Shown here piece after piece: positions 1 to 5,487 of a stretch of 5,487 bases of DNA. Position 1 is the stretch's first letter; each line of letters begins with the position of its first letter. A program made the translations under genes and the position numbers. The notes beneath the pieces are model-generated. The model was given only the letters and a program-made list of their open reading frames with translations. It did no database searches and had not been told where the DNA came from. Source of the stretch: Odoribacter sp. (GTDB lineage: Bacteria; Bacteroidota; Bacteroidia; Bacteroidales; Marinifilaceae); NCBI GenBank assembly GCA_020024465.1, contig JAHHTT010000087.1, positions 1 through 5,487 on the forward strand, in the 5' to 3' direction.

Positions 1-946
1 TTAGCTTTTTTAGTATCTTGGGAATATATGTAGTGATGTGACGTTTCTTTTTGGCTTCATATACATCAGCTATTTTAATAAGGATTGCGGTTTCTTCAAC
101 CCCACCGAATCCTGGATTAATTGCTGTGCCAAATGTTTTCATGGAGGGAGAAAGACTCATGTAGGCATTTACCAGAGGTGGAATATTTTCACCTAATTTA
201 CGAACATAGTGTGAAAGAATTTTATAGTCTTCATTATAATTTTCATTAGTGAAAATCTGTTCCATTTGTTGCTCGTTAATATTGATGGGTAACGATTTTA
301 TAGGTGTGACGAGATTTTCTTTATCACGAAAGTATTTTTTCATAAAATAGAGAATCATGTCACGTGCTTGGATATTAAAGCTTGTGTACATAGTGACTTT
401 CCCGAAAAAATATTCAATTTCAGGATGCTCAACGGTTAATGCACCTAAACCGTCCCATAGGTTGTCAAGGGCAAACATTGATTTACTTCCCATACGGGTA
501 GATTGATAGAGAGGATGTACAAAGGAACGTCCTAATTCAATCATTTTAGGTAGATATGTTTTTTTGAATTGTTCAGAGAAACGAAACAATTCGGTTGTTG
601 CCAAATTAGGTTCTCCTTCTGAATTATTTCCTAAATGGTCGCATATGATAAAACGATAACCTCCTAATATAGCCTGTTCTTGTGGGTCCCAAACAATGAG
701 TTGCTGGTAGGGTGTATCAGGAGCAGTGTCAAATTTGTCAATGTCCATTTCCTTACCAGTACCTCCACCTGCTGTACGAAAGGTCAGTTCGCGTATGCGG
801 CCTACCTCGTGCATTAATTGGGGAGCGGTATGAGCATCGAATATATAAATTTCATTTCCACCCTTGTTAGTTTTCCGTACAAAACGATCTTCTGTAAGTT
901 CGGATATAAGTTTTTCTTTTTCAATAGGGTATATGACAGGTTGCAT
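1..946 (-). CDS. glsB: GlsB/OlsB-type GNAT N-acyltransferase ("hemolysin" family), 3' end cut by window edge
   Basis: Reading the reverse strand gives an open frame of 315 codons from ATG at 944-946 to the left edge, with no stop, so the C-terminus is missing. No other ATG lies in frame between the upstream stop (977-979) and this start. The protein resembles the COG3176 'putative hemolysin'/OlsB acyltransferases: EVGRIRELTFR (about 47-57), MDIDKFD (67-73), LIVWD and GGYRF (83-99), ELGRSFVHPLYQ (137-148), GKVTMY (182-187), and a C-terminal segment NAYMSLSPSMKTFGTAINP (260-278). There is no signal peptide or obvious membrane span, so it should act at the cytoplasmic face. In Bacteroides thetaiotaomicron the family member GlsB N-acylates glycine with a 3-hydroxy fatty acid to give the lyso precursor of glycine lipids; GlsA then adds the second acyl chain. 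The family call is firm. The exact substrate (glycine rather than ornithine) and the symbol are inferred from the taxon. A glsA-like gene may lie just beyond the left edge. Confidence 0.8.
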   Translation of the reverse strand, partial: MQPVIYPIEKEKLISELTEDRFVRKTNKGGNEIYIFDAHTAPQLMHEVGRIRELTFRTAGGGTGKEMDIDKFDTAPDTPYQQLIVWDPQEQAILGGYRFIICDHLGNNSEGEPNLATTELFRFSEQFKKTYLPKMIELGRSFVHPLYQSTRMGSKSMFALDNLWDGLGALTVEHPEIEYFFGKVTMYTSFNIQARDMILYFMKKYFRDKENLVTPIKSLPININEQQMEQIFTNENYNEDYKILSHYVRKLGENIPPLVNAYMSLSPSMKTFGTAINPGFGGVEETAILIKIADVYEAKKKRHITTYIPKILKKL

Positions 947-1068
947 ATCAGGGATGTTTTGGATTGTAATTATTTTTCAATTGCATTTTTACAGTCTTCT
1001 TTGAATGGTAAATATACATCTTTCTGATGGATTTTATATGCGAACTATTAAAAATATGTGATATAGTC

Positions 1069-1097
1069 TTTCGACTTCTAAGTTTTTTGTATCTTCA
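1069..1097 (+). promoter_or_regulatory. Possible promoter for the peptidase-MATE unit
   Basis: TATCTTCA at 1090-1097 is a loose match to the Bacteroidetes -7 element TAnnTTTG. TTTC at 1069-1072 lies 17 bases further upstream, where the -33 TTTG box is expected. The element ends 21 bases before the ATG at 1119. The -33-like box overlaps a short inverted repeat AGTC-TTTC-GACT (1065-1076). Neither box is a perfect match, so the call is tentative. The remainder of the 172-bp divergent spacer (947-1118) is AT-rich. On the minus strand it offers only TATATTTA (1016-1009), a one-mismatch -7 candidate for the N-acyltransferase gene. Confidence 0.3.
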
Positions 1098-1118
1098 CGA
1101 CCTTGAAATAAGATAAGT

Positions 1119-2309
1119 ATGTTTATGAAAACTTTATTAGGTTTTGCAAAGAGTGTTTGTTTAGGTATTAGTGGAGTGTTGGGTTTTATATCGTGTGGCG
1201 ATACTGATTCTGTAAAAACGGATGCAAATCGTACGGTATTGGTTTATATGGCTGCCGATAATAATTTGAATAGCAATAGCAATACTAACATTCAGCTGAT
1301 GTTACAAGGCATGAAAAATGTGGAAGGTAGACTGCTTATCTATCAGGATCCATTGAATGATGTCTCTCGTTTGATGGTAATAGAAGGAACGGCGAATCCT
1401 AAATTGGATACATTGGCTACTTATTCTGAAGAAAATTCGGCATCACCCGAGGTATTGAGAAGAGTTATTGAGGATATGAAGAAATTGTATCCTTCGAATT
1501 CGTATGGTTTAATTCTGTGGTCTCATGGAATGGGGTGGTTGCCACAAAAAAATAATTTTACTCGTTTATCTTCTGCAAGATTCGTAAAATATACAAATCT
1601 GCCAACGAAATGGTTTGGACAAGATACACATCCGGGAGATGGAACAAAGGAAAGTTTTATGGAAACAGATGATTTGTTTGCAGGTATTTCAGGACATTTT
1701 AATTTTATTCTGTTTGATGCTTGTTTTATGGGTTCTGTTGAAGTGTTGTACGGATTGCGTGCTCATTCAGATTATTTTATAGCTTCACCTGCAGAAATAA
1801 TTGCTAATGGTTTTCCTTATGATAAGATTGTTCCTTGGTTATGGAAAGATGAGGGAGATTTGAAAAAGGTCTGTGCTGAATATTTTAACTATTATAATAC
1901 TTATCCAGATCCGAATAATGATGGATGGAATTCTGCCACAGTAGCTTTGATTAAATCATCGGAGTTACAGCATTTGGCAGAACTTACGGCAGGTATTGTG
2001 AAAGAGTTTGAATCAGTTGAACCGACAGGAGTGTGGAGATATCCTTTGAGCACGTCATCTCCACCGGATGTGTTCTATGATTTAGGAGATTATATAAATA
2101 TATATGGGAATGATACTCAACGTTCCGCATATAATCAACAGTTGAAAAAAACGATTATATTCAAGAGGGCAACTTCTACCTTTTTTGGGCAGGATATACC
2201 TTCGGATAAATTCAGTGGATTATCCGTGTATATTCCTCAGGCACGTTGGTCAGACATGAATGAGATATACTACCAGTTGGAGTGGGCGCGTATGGTTTAT
2301 GGTAAGTAA
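1119..2309 (+). CDS. Clostripain-family (C11) cysteine peptidase, predicted lipoprotein
   Basis: This 396-residue protein is a caspase-fold cysteine peptidase of MEROPS family C11. The N-terminus has a basic and hydrophobic signal ending FISC, with Cys26 as the likely lipidated residue. The following GDTDS is acidic and could favour outer-surface display, as lipoprotein export signals do in Bacteroidetes (inference). The core begins at RTVLVYMAADNNL (38-50). The catalytic His is H136 in LILWSHGMGW, and the catalytic Cys is C202 in FILFDACFMGS. D200, two residues before the Cys, matches the acidic S1-pocket residue (Asp177 of PmC11) that gives this family Arg/Lys specificity. Several Lys/Arg residues between H136 and C202 (K144, R149, R154, K157) could be self-cleavage sites, as in PmC11, but this is not shown. 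The start could also be Met3 (1125), which gives a tidier MKTLLGF signal. The MATE gene follows after four bases. The physiological substrate is unknown. Confidence 0.9.
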   Translation: MFMKTLLGFAKSVCLGISGVLGFISCGDTDSVKTDANRTVLVYMAADNNLNSNSNTNIQLMLQGMKNVEGRLLIYQDPLNDVSRLMVIEGTANPKLDTLATYSEENSASPEVLRRVIEDMKKLYPSNSYGLILWSHGMGWLPQKNNFTRLSSARFVKYTNLPTKWFGQDTHPGDGTKESFMETDDLFAGISGHFNFILFDACFMGSVEVLYGLRAHSDYFIASPAEIIANGFPYDKIVPWLWKDEGDLKKVCAEYFNYYNTYPDPNNDGWNSATVALIKSSELQHLAELTAGIVKEFESVEPTGVWRYPLSTSSPPDVFYDLGDYINIYGNDTQRSAYNQQLKKTIIFKRATSTFFGQDIPSDKFSGLSVYIPQARWSDMNEIYYQLEWARMVYGK

Positions 2310-2313
2310 AGCA

Positions 2314-3630
2314 ATGAATCGTAGAATTTTACAATTAGCAATACCTTCTATTATTTCTAATATCACAGTCCCTTTATTAGGATTGGTGGATGTTACGATT
2401 GTCGGGCATCTTGGAGCTCCGGCCTATATTGGTGCAATTGCTATTGGCGGGTTGTTGTTTAACATTCTTTATTGGAATTTCGGTTTTTTGCGAATGGGAA
2501 CAAGTGGACTGACTTCGCAAGCCTATGGGCGAAAAGATGCTGCAGGAGAAATGCATGTGTTGGTACAAGCAATCAGTGTTGCATTGTTGTCTGCTACTGG
2601 TATTTTGGTGCTACAGTATCCGATTGGGCGCTTGGCTTTTGGATTATTGGATACGAGTGTTGAAGTTGAGCAATATGCTGTTTCATACTTTCGAATCTGT
2701 GTTTGGGGAGCTCCTGCTGTTTTATCTATGTATTGTTTCAAGGGATGGTTTATAGGAATGCAAAATTCCAGATTTCCAATGTATATTGCTATAGTTGTCA
2801 ATATCATCAATATACTTTGCAGCCTCTGTTTTGTGTTTGTATTGGAAATGAAAGTGGAGGGTGTTGCTTTAGGCACTGTGGTTGCCGAGTGGTCAGGATT
2901 AGGTATGGCATTAATATTTTGGAAAAAGAAATATGGTTTTCTACGTTCTCGACTGTCTTTCCGTTCCAGTTTTCATTTGGGTGCTATGCGGCATTTTTTT
3001 GTTGTAAACCGTGATATTTTTTTACGGACACTTTGTTTAATAGCAGTAACAACCATCTTTACTTCAACCGGAGCGCGCCAAGGCGATGTGATATTAGCTG
3101 TCAATACTTTACTGATGCAGTTGTTTACGCTTTTTTCTTATATTATGGATGGATTTGCTTATGCAGGCGAGGCCTTAGCTGGTCGATATATCGGAGCTTG
3201 TGACCTTGTGCACTTGCGACAGGCTGTCCGTAACTTGTTTATATGGGGGATAAGTATGGCACTTTTTTTTACAGTCTTGTATGGAATAGGAGGGCAGAGA
3301 TTTCTTGAGATTTTGACAAATGAGCAAAATGTAATACAAGCTGCGGGAGAGTATTTTTATTGGGTGTTAGCGATACCGTTAGTCGGTTTTGCGGCTTTTT
3401 TATGGGATGGAATACTAATAGGAGCAACAGCTACAAGGCTGATGCTGTTGGCTATGGTGGTTTCTGCTACAGCATTTTTTTTAATATATTATCTTTTTTC
3501 TGGAGCAACAGACAATCACATTCTTTGGTTGGCTTTTTTGGTTTATCTTTTTTTACGGGGGGTGATGATGACAATTGGGGGACAGAGGATATTTTCAAAC
3601 CAATATCTTAAAAAAGAGAGATGCCATTGA
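2314..3630 (+). CDS. MATE-family efflux transporter, DinF-like
   Basis: This is a 438-residue polytopic membrane protein with about 12 hydrophobic segments, the usual length for MATE cation-coupled drug/metabolite antiporters. The N-terminal helix reads PSIISNITVPLLGLVD (11-26) followed by GHLG (31-34). Asp26 lies where DinF-type MATEs such as PfMATE carry the coupling Asp of TM1. Other family-like segments are FLRMGTSGLTSQAYGR (58-73), GWFIGMQNSRFPMY (144-157), DGFAYAGEALAGRYIGA (279-295) and WDGILIGAT (364-372). The open frame extends back to ATG 2260, but that would overlap the peptidase gene by 50 bases and add 18 residues unlike the family. ATG 2299 is a second alternative, adding MVSKA. 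I chose 2314 because MNRRILQLAIP is how relatives normally begin and it sits four bases after the upstream stop. Co-transcription with the peptidase is likely. The substrate cannot be read from sequence. Confidence 0.9.
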   Translation: MNRRILQLAIPSIISNITVPLLGLVDVTIVGHLGAPAYIGAIAIGGLLFNILYWNFGFLRMGTSGLTSQAYGRKDAAGEMHVLVQAISVALLSATGILVLQYPIGRLAFGLLDTSVEVEQYAVSYFRICVWGAPAVLSMYCFKGWFIGMQNSRFPMYIAIVVNIINILCSLCFVFVLEMKVEGVALGTVVAEWSGLGMALIFWKKKYGFLRSRLSFRSSFHLGAMRHFFVVNRDIFLRTLCLIAVTTIFTSTGARQGDVILAVNTLLMQLFTLFSYIMDGFAYAGEALAGRYIGACDLVHLRQAVRNLFIWGISMALFFTVLYGIGGQRFLEILTNEQNVIQAAGEYFYWVLAIPLVGFAAFLWDGILIGATATRLMLLAMVVSATAFFLIYYLFSGATDNHILWLAFLVYLFLRGVMMTIGGQRIFSNQYLKKERCH

Positions 3631-3666
3631 TAAAGTTTTTTTCTATCATAGCATCTCATTCTTTTT
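3618..3666. terminator. Bidirectional intrinsic terminator between convergent genes
   Basis: A 7-bp inverted repeat pairs GAGATGC (3618-3624) with GCATCTC (3651-3657). An inner 5-bp stem pairs TGATA (3628-3632) with TATCA (3644-3648), leaving an 11-base T-rich loop. On the plus strand the hairpin is followed by ATTCTTTTT (3658-3666). On the minus strand it is followed by CTCTTTTTT, the complement of 3611-3619. It can therefore end transcription of both the MATE gene and the flavodiiron gene. Its left arm overlaps the last MATE codons and the stop. Confidence 0.6.
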
Positions 3667-3701
3667 GTGATTTCCATCAACTGTTGTTATGATTCTATAT
3701 T

Positions 3702-4898
3702 CTATTCCATACCTCTCAATTTTTTTACCATCGCTTCAGCAATAGCTTTACATTGTTCAACATCTGTTGGTTTCATAGAACCACAAGTCTCATTAGGTTC
3801 GGCGACAACTTCCCATTTAATCTTTTCTGCAAATGTTTTAAAACGTGGCAGAGCTCCCCCTCCCCAAGTTTTGTTACCGAAATATCCCAAATAATGGTTT
3901 TTCACTCCCATACATTCCAATTCATGCAGCAGAATTTCCATGGTTGGGAAAATGTTGCCATTGTATGCGCAACTTCCGAGAATAACTCCTTTATAGCGGA
4001 AAATGTCATTGATGATATATGAAGGGTGAGTTTTTGAAGTATCGTGGATACGAATTTTTTTGATTCCCATTTCAGCCAGGAAGCGTCCGATACAATCAGC
4101 CATTTGCTCTGTATGTCCATACATACTGCTGAAGGCAATAACAACACCTTCATCGGTTTCATATTTGCTCCACTTGTCATATTTGGCAATGATTTCAGCA
4201 ATGTGAGTACGCCAAATAGGACCGTGAGTTGCGCAAATCATATCAATAGCTAAACCACTTAATTTTTTCAAAGCAGACTGTGCAGGAGCTCCGTATTTAC
4301 CGACAATGTTAGAATAATAACGGCTGATTTCTTCTTCCATATATTCGAGATCCACCTGATCGTCAAAAATTCCGCCATCCAATGTTCCGAATGAGCCGAA
4401 TGCGTCAGCACTGAAAAGCATATTGTCTCCCGGCAGATAGGTTACCATTGTTTCTGGCCAGTGGAGCATCGGCACCATATAAAAATTCAAAGTGCGTTTA
4501 CCCAAGCAGAGTGAGTCTCCTTCTTTCACTTCCAAAAGATTGTCAGTAATTCCATAATAGTTTTGCAGCATGGGGAAAGTTTTGCTGTTGCCGACAACGG
4601 TAATATCCGGATATTGGCAGAGCAGAGCTTTGATAGACCCGGAATGATCCGGCTCTACGTGATTTACTACCAGATAATCTACCTTTCGTCCCCGAAGTAC
4701 AGCTTCAAGACTCTCCAGATAATTGTCCATTTGGCTGCGTTCCACGGTGTCTAATACAACTACTTTTTCATCGAGAATCACATAAGAGTTGTATGCAACT
4801 CCTTTTGGCAATGGCCAATAGTTTTCGAAAATATGAGTTCTTCTGTCATTGACCCCCAGCCAATAAATGTTTTTCTTGATTTCAATCGCACTATTCAT
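3702..4898 (-). CDS. fprA: Class A flavodiiron protein (FprA; O2/NO reductase)
   Basis: This 398-residue cytoplasmic protein has the two-domain layout and length of minimal (class A) flavodiiron proteins. Residues 1-245 form a metallo-beta-lactamase-like diiron domain. The ligands are H80, E82, D84 in NHVEPDHSG, H146 in MLHWPET, D165 in SADAFG and H225 in ATHGP, so the whole set is present and spaced as in the family. From about 250 a flavodoxin domain carries the FMN phosphate loop SSMYGHTE (257-264), LGSCAYNGNIFP (307-318) and GYFGNKTWGGGA (338-349). These enzymes reduce O2 to water or NO to N2O with electrons usually delivered by rubredoxin. Which substrate dominates cannot be decided here, and no rubredoxin domain or gene is visible in the window. 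In an anaerobe the expected role is protection from oxygen or nitrosative stress. The gene appears monocistronic, with its own promoter and a shared terminator. Confidence 0.95.
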   Translation of the reverse strand: MNSAIEIKKNIYWLGVNDRRTHIFENYWPLPKGVAYNSYVILDEKVVVLDTVERSQMDNYLESLEAVLRGRKVDYLVVNHVEPDHSGSIKALLCQYPDITVVGNSKTFPMLQNYYGITDNLLEVKEGDSLCLGKRTLNFYMVPMLHWPETMVTYLPGDNMLFSADAFGSFGTLDGGIFDDQVDLEYMEEEISRYYSNIVGKYGAPAQSALKKLSGLAIDMICATHGPIWRTHIAEIIAKYDKWSKYETDEGVVIAFSSMYGHTEQMADCIGRFLAEMGIKKIRIHDTSKTHPSYIINDIFRYKGVILGSCAYNGNIFPTMEILLHELECMGVKNHYLGYFGNKTWGGGALPRFKTFAEKIKWEVVAEPNETCGSMKPTDVEQCKAIAEAMVKKLRGME

Positions 4899-4935
4899 AT
4901 TGTAATTGTTTTAATATTTACTATTGATGATGGTA

Positions 4936-4943
4936 CAAATATA
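4936..4943 (-). promoter_or_regulatory. Bacteroidetes-type -7 promoter element of the flavodiiron gene
   Basis: Read on the minus strand, 4943 to 4936 spells TATATTTG, a perfect match to the Bacteroides -7 consensus TAnnTTTG, about 37 bases upstream of the ATG at 4898. No TTTG is present about 19 bases further upstream. The corresponding stretch is occupied by the tandem repeat at 4957-4976, so this promoter may depend on an activator. Confidence 0.6.
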
Positions 4944-4956
4944 GAAAAACTCGCCC

Positions 4957-4976
4957 GATTTCGGATGGATTTCGGA
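4957..4976. repeat. Tandem 9-bp repeat (GATTTCGGA x2) behind the flavodiiron promoter
   Basis: GATTTCGGA occurs at 4957-4965 and again, identically, at 4968-4976. The 11-bp period puts both copies on the same face of the helix. The first copy overlaps a small palindrome CCGA-TT-TCGG (4955-4964). The pair lies about 13 to 33 bases upstream of the -7 element of the flavodiiron gene, the position of a -33 box or an activator site. A regulatory role is inferred from position only; no known operator was recognised. Confidence 0.5.
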
Positions 4977-5109
4977 AGAATAATGTAAACTATTGGATTT
5001 TCAGGGAGATAGGCAAGATTATTCCAAATTCGTAAATGTGTGCTTTGAAGCCGTTTTTTGAATAGTTAAGCAGAAAAATTGCTACCTATCTGTTGCCGAT
5101 TCCAGTTGT

Positions 5110-5487
5110 ATGGAGTTGTTTGAAAATCCTTTCTGCTCCGACCGTAAAGAACGCAGTTTCATTATTTTGTGTCAGATGATTTCAGCACGTAAACCTTTTG
5201 GTATTAATACAGATATATTCAATAATAAATCGAACTACCCAGAATACAAACTCAATGATAAACCTTATGAGAATTTAGTTTTATTATGGGGTGTTTATGG
5301 TATTAAAGGTGGGGCAAAACGTATTACAGAATATATCGATTTCAATGCAATAAAAAAGAATAGACAATGGATAAATAAATATGGCAGTTATATACTGTGC
5401 TATAACAACAGATTCGCTACATTAGCTTACTGGATTTTACGCTCGTCGGGACGGGTGGTCCCGCCCCTTGGCGCTGGCCGTTCCCCG
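5110..5487 (+). CDS. Unrecognised open reading frame, partial at right edge
   Basis: An open frame of 126 codons runs from ATG 5110 to the window end without a stop. I do not recognise the product. Up to about residue 110 the translation looks protein-like: MELFENPFCSDRKERSF at the start, then FGINTDIF, KPYENLVLLWGVYGIKGGAK (61-80) and INKYGSYILCYNNRF, rich in Lys, Asn, Tyr and Ile, with no signal peptide. The final 16 codons fall in a GC-rich block and read SSGRVVPPLGAGRSP, unlike the rest, so the native gene may be broken near 5440. The frame is also open upstream of the ATG back to a TGA at 5059-5061. The 16 codons there (IVKQKNCYLSVADSSC) contain no normal start, so the gene could equally be 5'-truncated. 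No convincing promoter is seen in the spacer upstream. It may be an intact partial gene, a remnant, or accessory DNA. Confidence 0.45.
   Translation, partial: MELFENPFCSDRKERSFIILCQMISARKPFGINTDIFNNKSNYPEYKLNDKPYENLVLLWGVYGIKGGAKRITEYIDFNAIKKNRQWINKYGSYILCYNNRFATLAYWILRSSGRVVPPLGAGRSP
5437..5487 (-). other. GC-rich terminal block; possible 3' end of a minus-strand gene or element junction
   Basis: Bases 5440-5487 contain 38 G/C of 48 (about 79%), whereas 5401-5439 has 12 of 39 (about 31%). Inside the block CGGGAC (5447-5452) and GTCCCG (5458-5463) form a perfect 6-bp hairpin with loop GGGTG. On the minus strand the block is open from the window edge and reads RGTASAKGRDHPSRRA, followed by TAA at 5439-5437, exactly at the composition change. 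That is compatible with the C-terminus of a gene of different origin entering from the right, but 16 codons are too few to identify it. A mobile-element end or a chimeric assembly join would look the same. Confidence 0.35.

Noticed and set aside
818..1027. Plus-strand 69-codon open frame overlapping the 5' end of the N-acyltransferase gene
   Set aside because: Most of it is antisense to conserved N-acyltransferase coding sequence, it has no visible promoter, and the product is a Phe/Tyr-rich shadow translation.
2260..2313. Longer MATE start at ATG 2260
   Set aside because: It lies fully within the peptidase coding sequence and adds residues (MRYTTSWSGR) that simply reflect the peptidase gene's bases in another frame. 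Family members normally begin at the MNRRILQLAIP segment.
2523..2876. Minus-strand 117-codon open frame within the MATE gene
   Set aside because: It is antisense to well-conserved MATE segments and its translation shows no domain-like pattern, so it is a shadow frame. The same reasoning excludes the other short frames inside the MATE and flavodiiron genes.
2994..3482. Runs of seven or eight T in the MATE gene (for example 2994-3000, 3017-3023, 3263-3270, 3475-3482) as phase-variation tracts
   Set aside because: They encode ordinary Phe-rich membrane helices in a low-GC gene, and none is longer than eight bases. The frame is intact, so there is no specific sign of phase switching.
5062..5109. 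TGA at 5059-5061 as a recoded (selenocysteine) codon
   Set aside because: No selenocysteine-insertion-like hairpin is evident just downstream, and the frame upstream of the TGA closes again at a TAA (4981-4983) with no start or recognisable protein.

Overview
The window looks like chromosomal DNA from a gut Bacteroidales species, most likely Bacteroides or a close relative. The evidence is the low-GC coding sequence, the weak or absent Shine-Dalgarno sites, a TAnnTTTG-type -7 promoter element before the flavodiiron gene, and the protein set: an OlsB/GlsB-type N-acyltransferase, a C11 (clostripain) lipoprotein, a DinF-like MATE exporter and a class A flavodiiron protein.

Layout. Bases 1-946 (minus strand) hold most of a GlsB-like N-acyltransferase gene whose 3' end lies beyond the left edge. 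A 172-bp divergent spacer follows. Bases 1119-3630 (plus strand) carry an apparent two-gene unit: a secreted C11 cysteine peptidase lipoprotein, then, four bases after its stop, a 12-TM MATE transporter. This unit converges on the minus-strand flavodiiron gene (3702-4898), and a hairpin with T-tracts on both sides sits between them as a likely bidirectional terminator. The flavodiiron gene has a perfect -7 element about 37 bases upstream of its start, and behind that a tandem 9-bp repeat with an 11-bp period. After a 211-bp spacer, an unrecognised open frame begins at 5110 (plus strand) and runs to the right edge without a stop.

The last 48 bases (5440-5487) are about 79% GC, next to flanking DNA of about 31% GC. 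They contain a perfect 6-bp hairpin and can also be read as the C-terminus of a minus-strand gene that stops exactly at the composition change. This may be a mobile-element or rearrangement junction, or an assembly join.

Functionally the four recognised genes are largely independent: membrane aminolipid synthesis, extracytoplasmic Arg/Lys-type proteolysis, cation-coupled efflux, and reductive removal of O2 or NO. Only the peptidase and MATE genes look co-transcribed. I saw no CRISPR array, tRNA, rRNA or complete insertion sequence.
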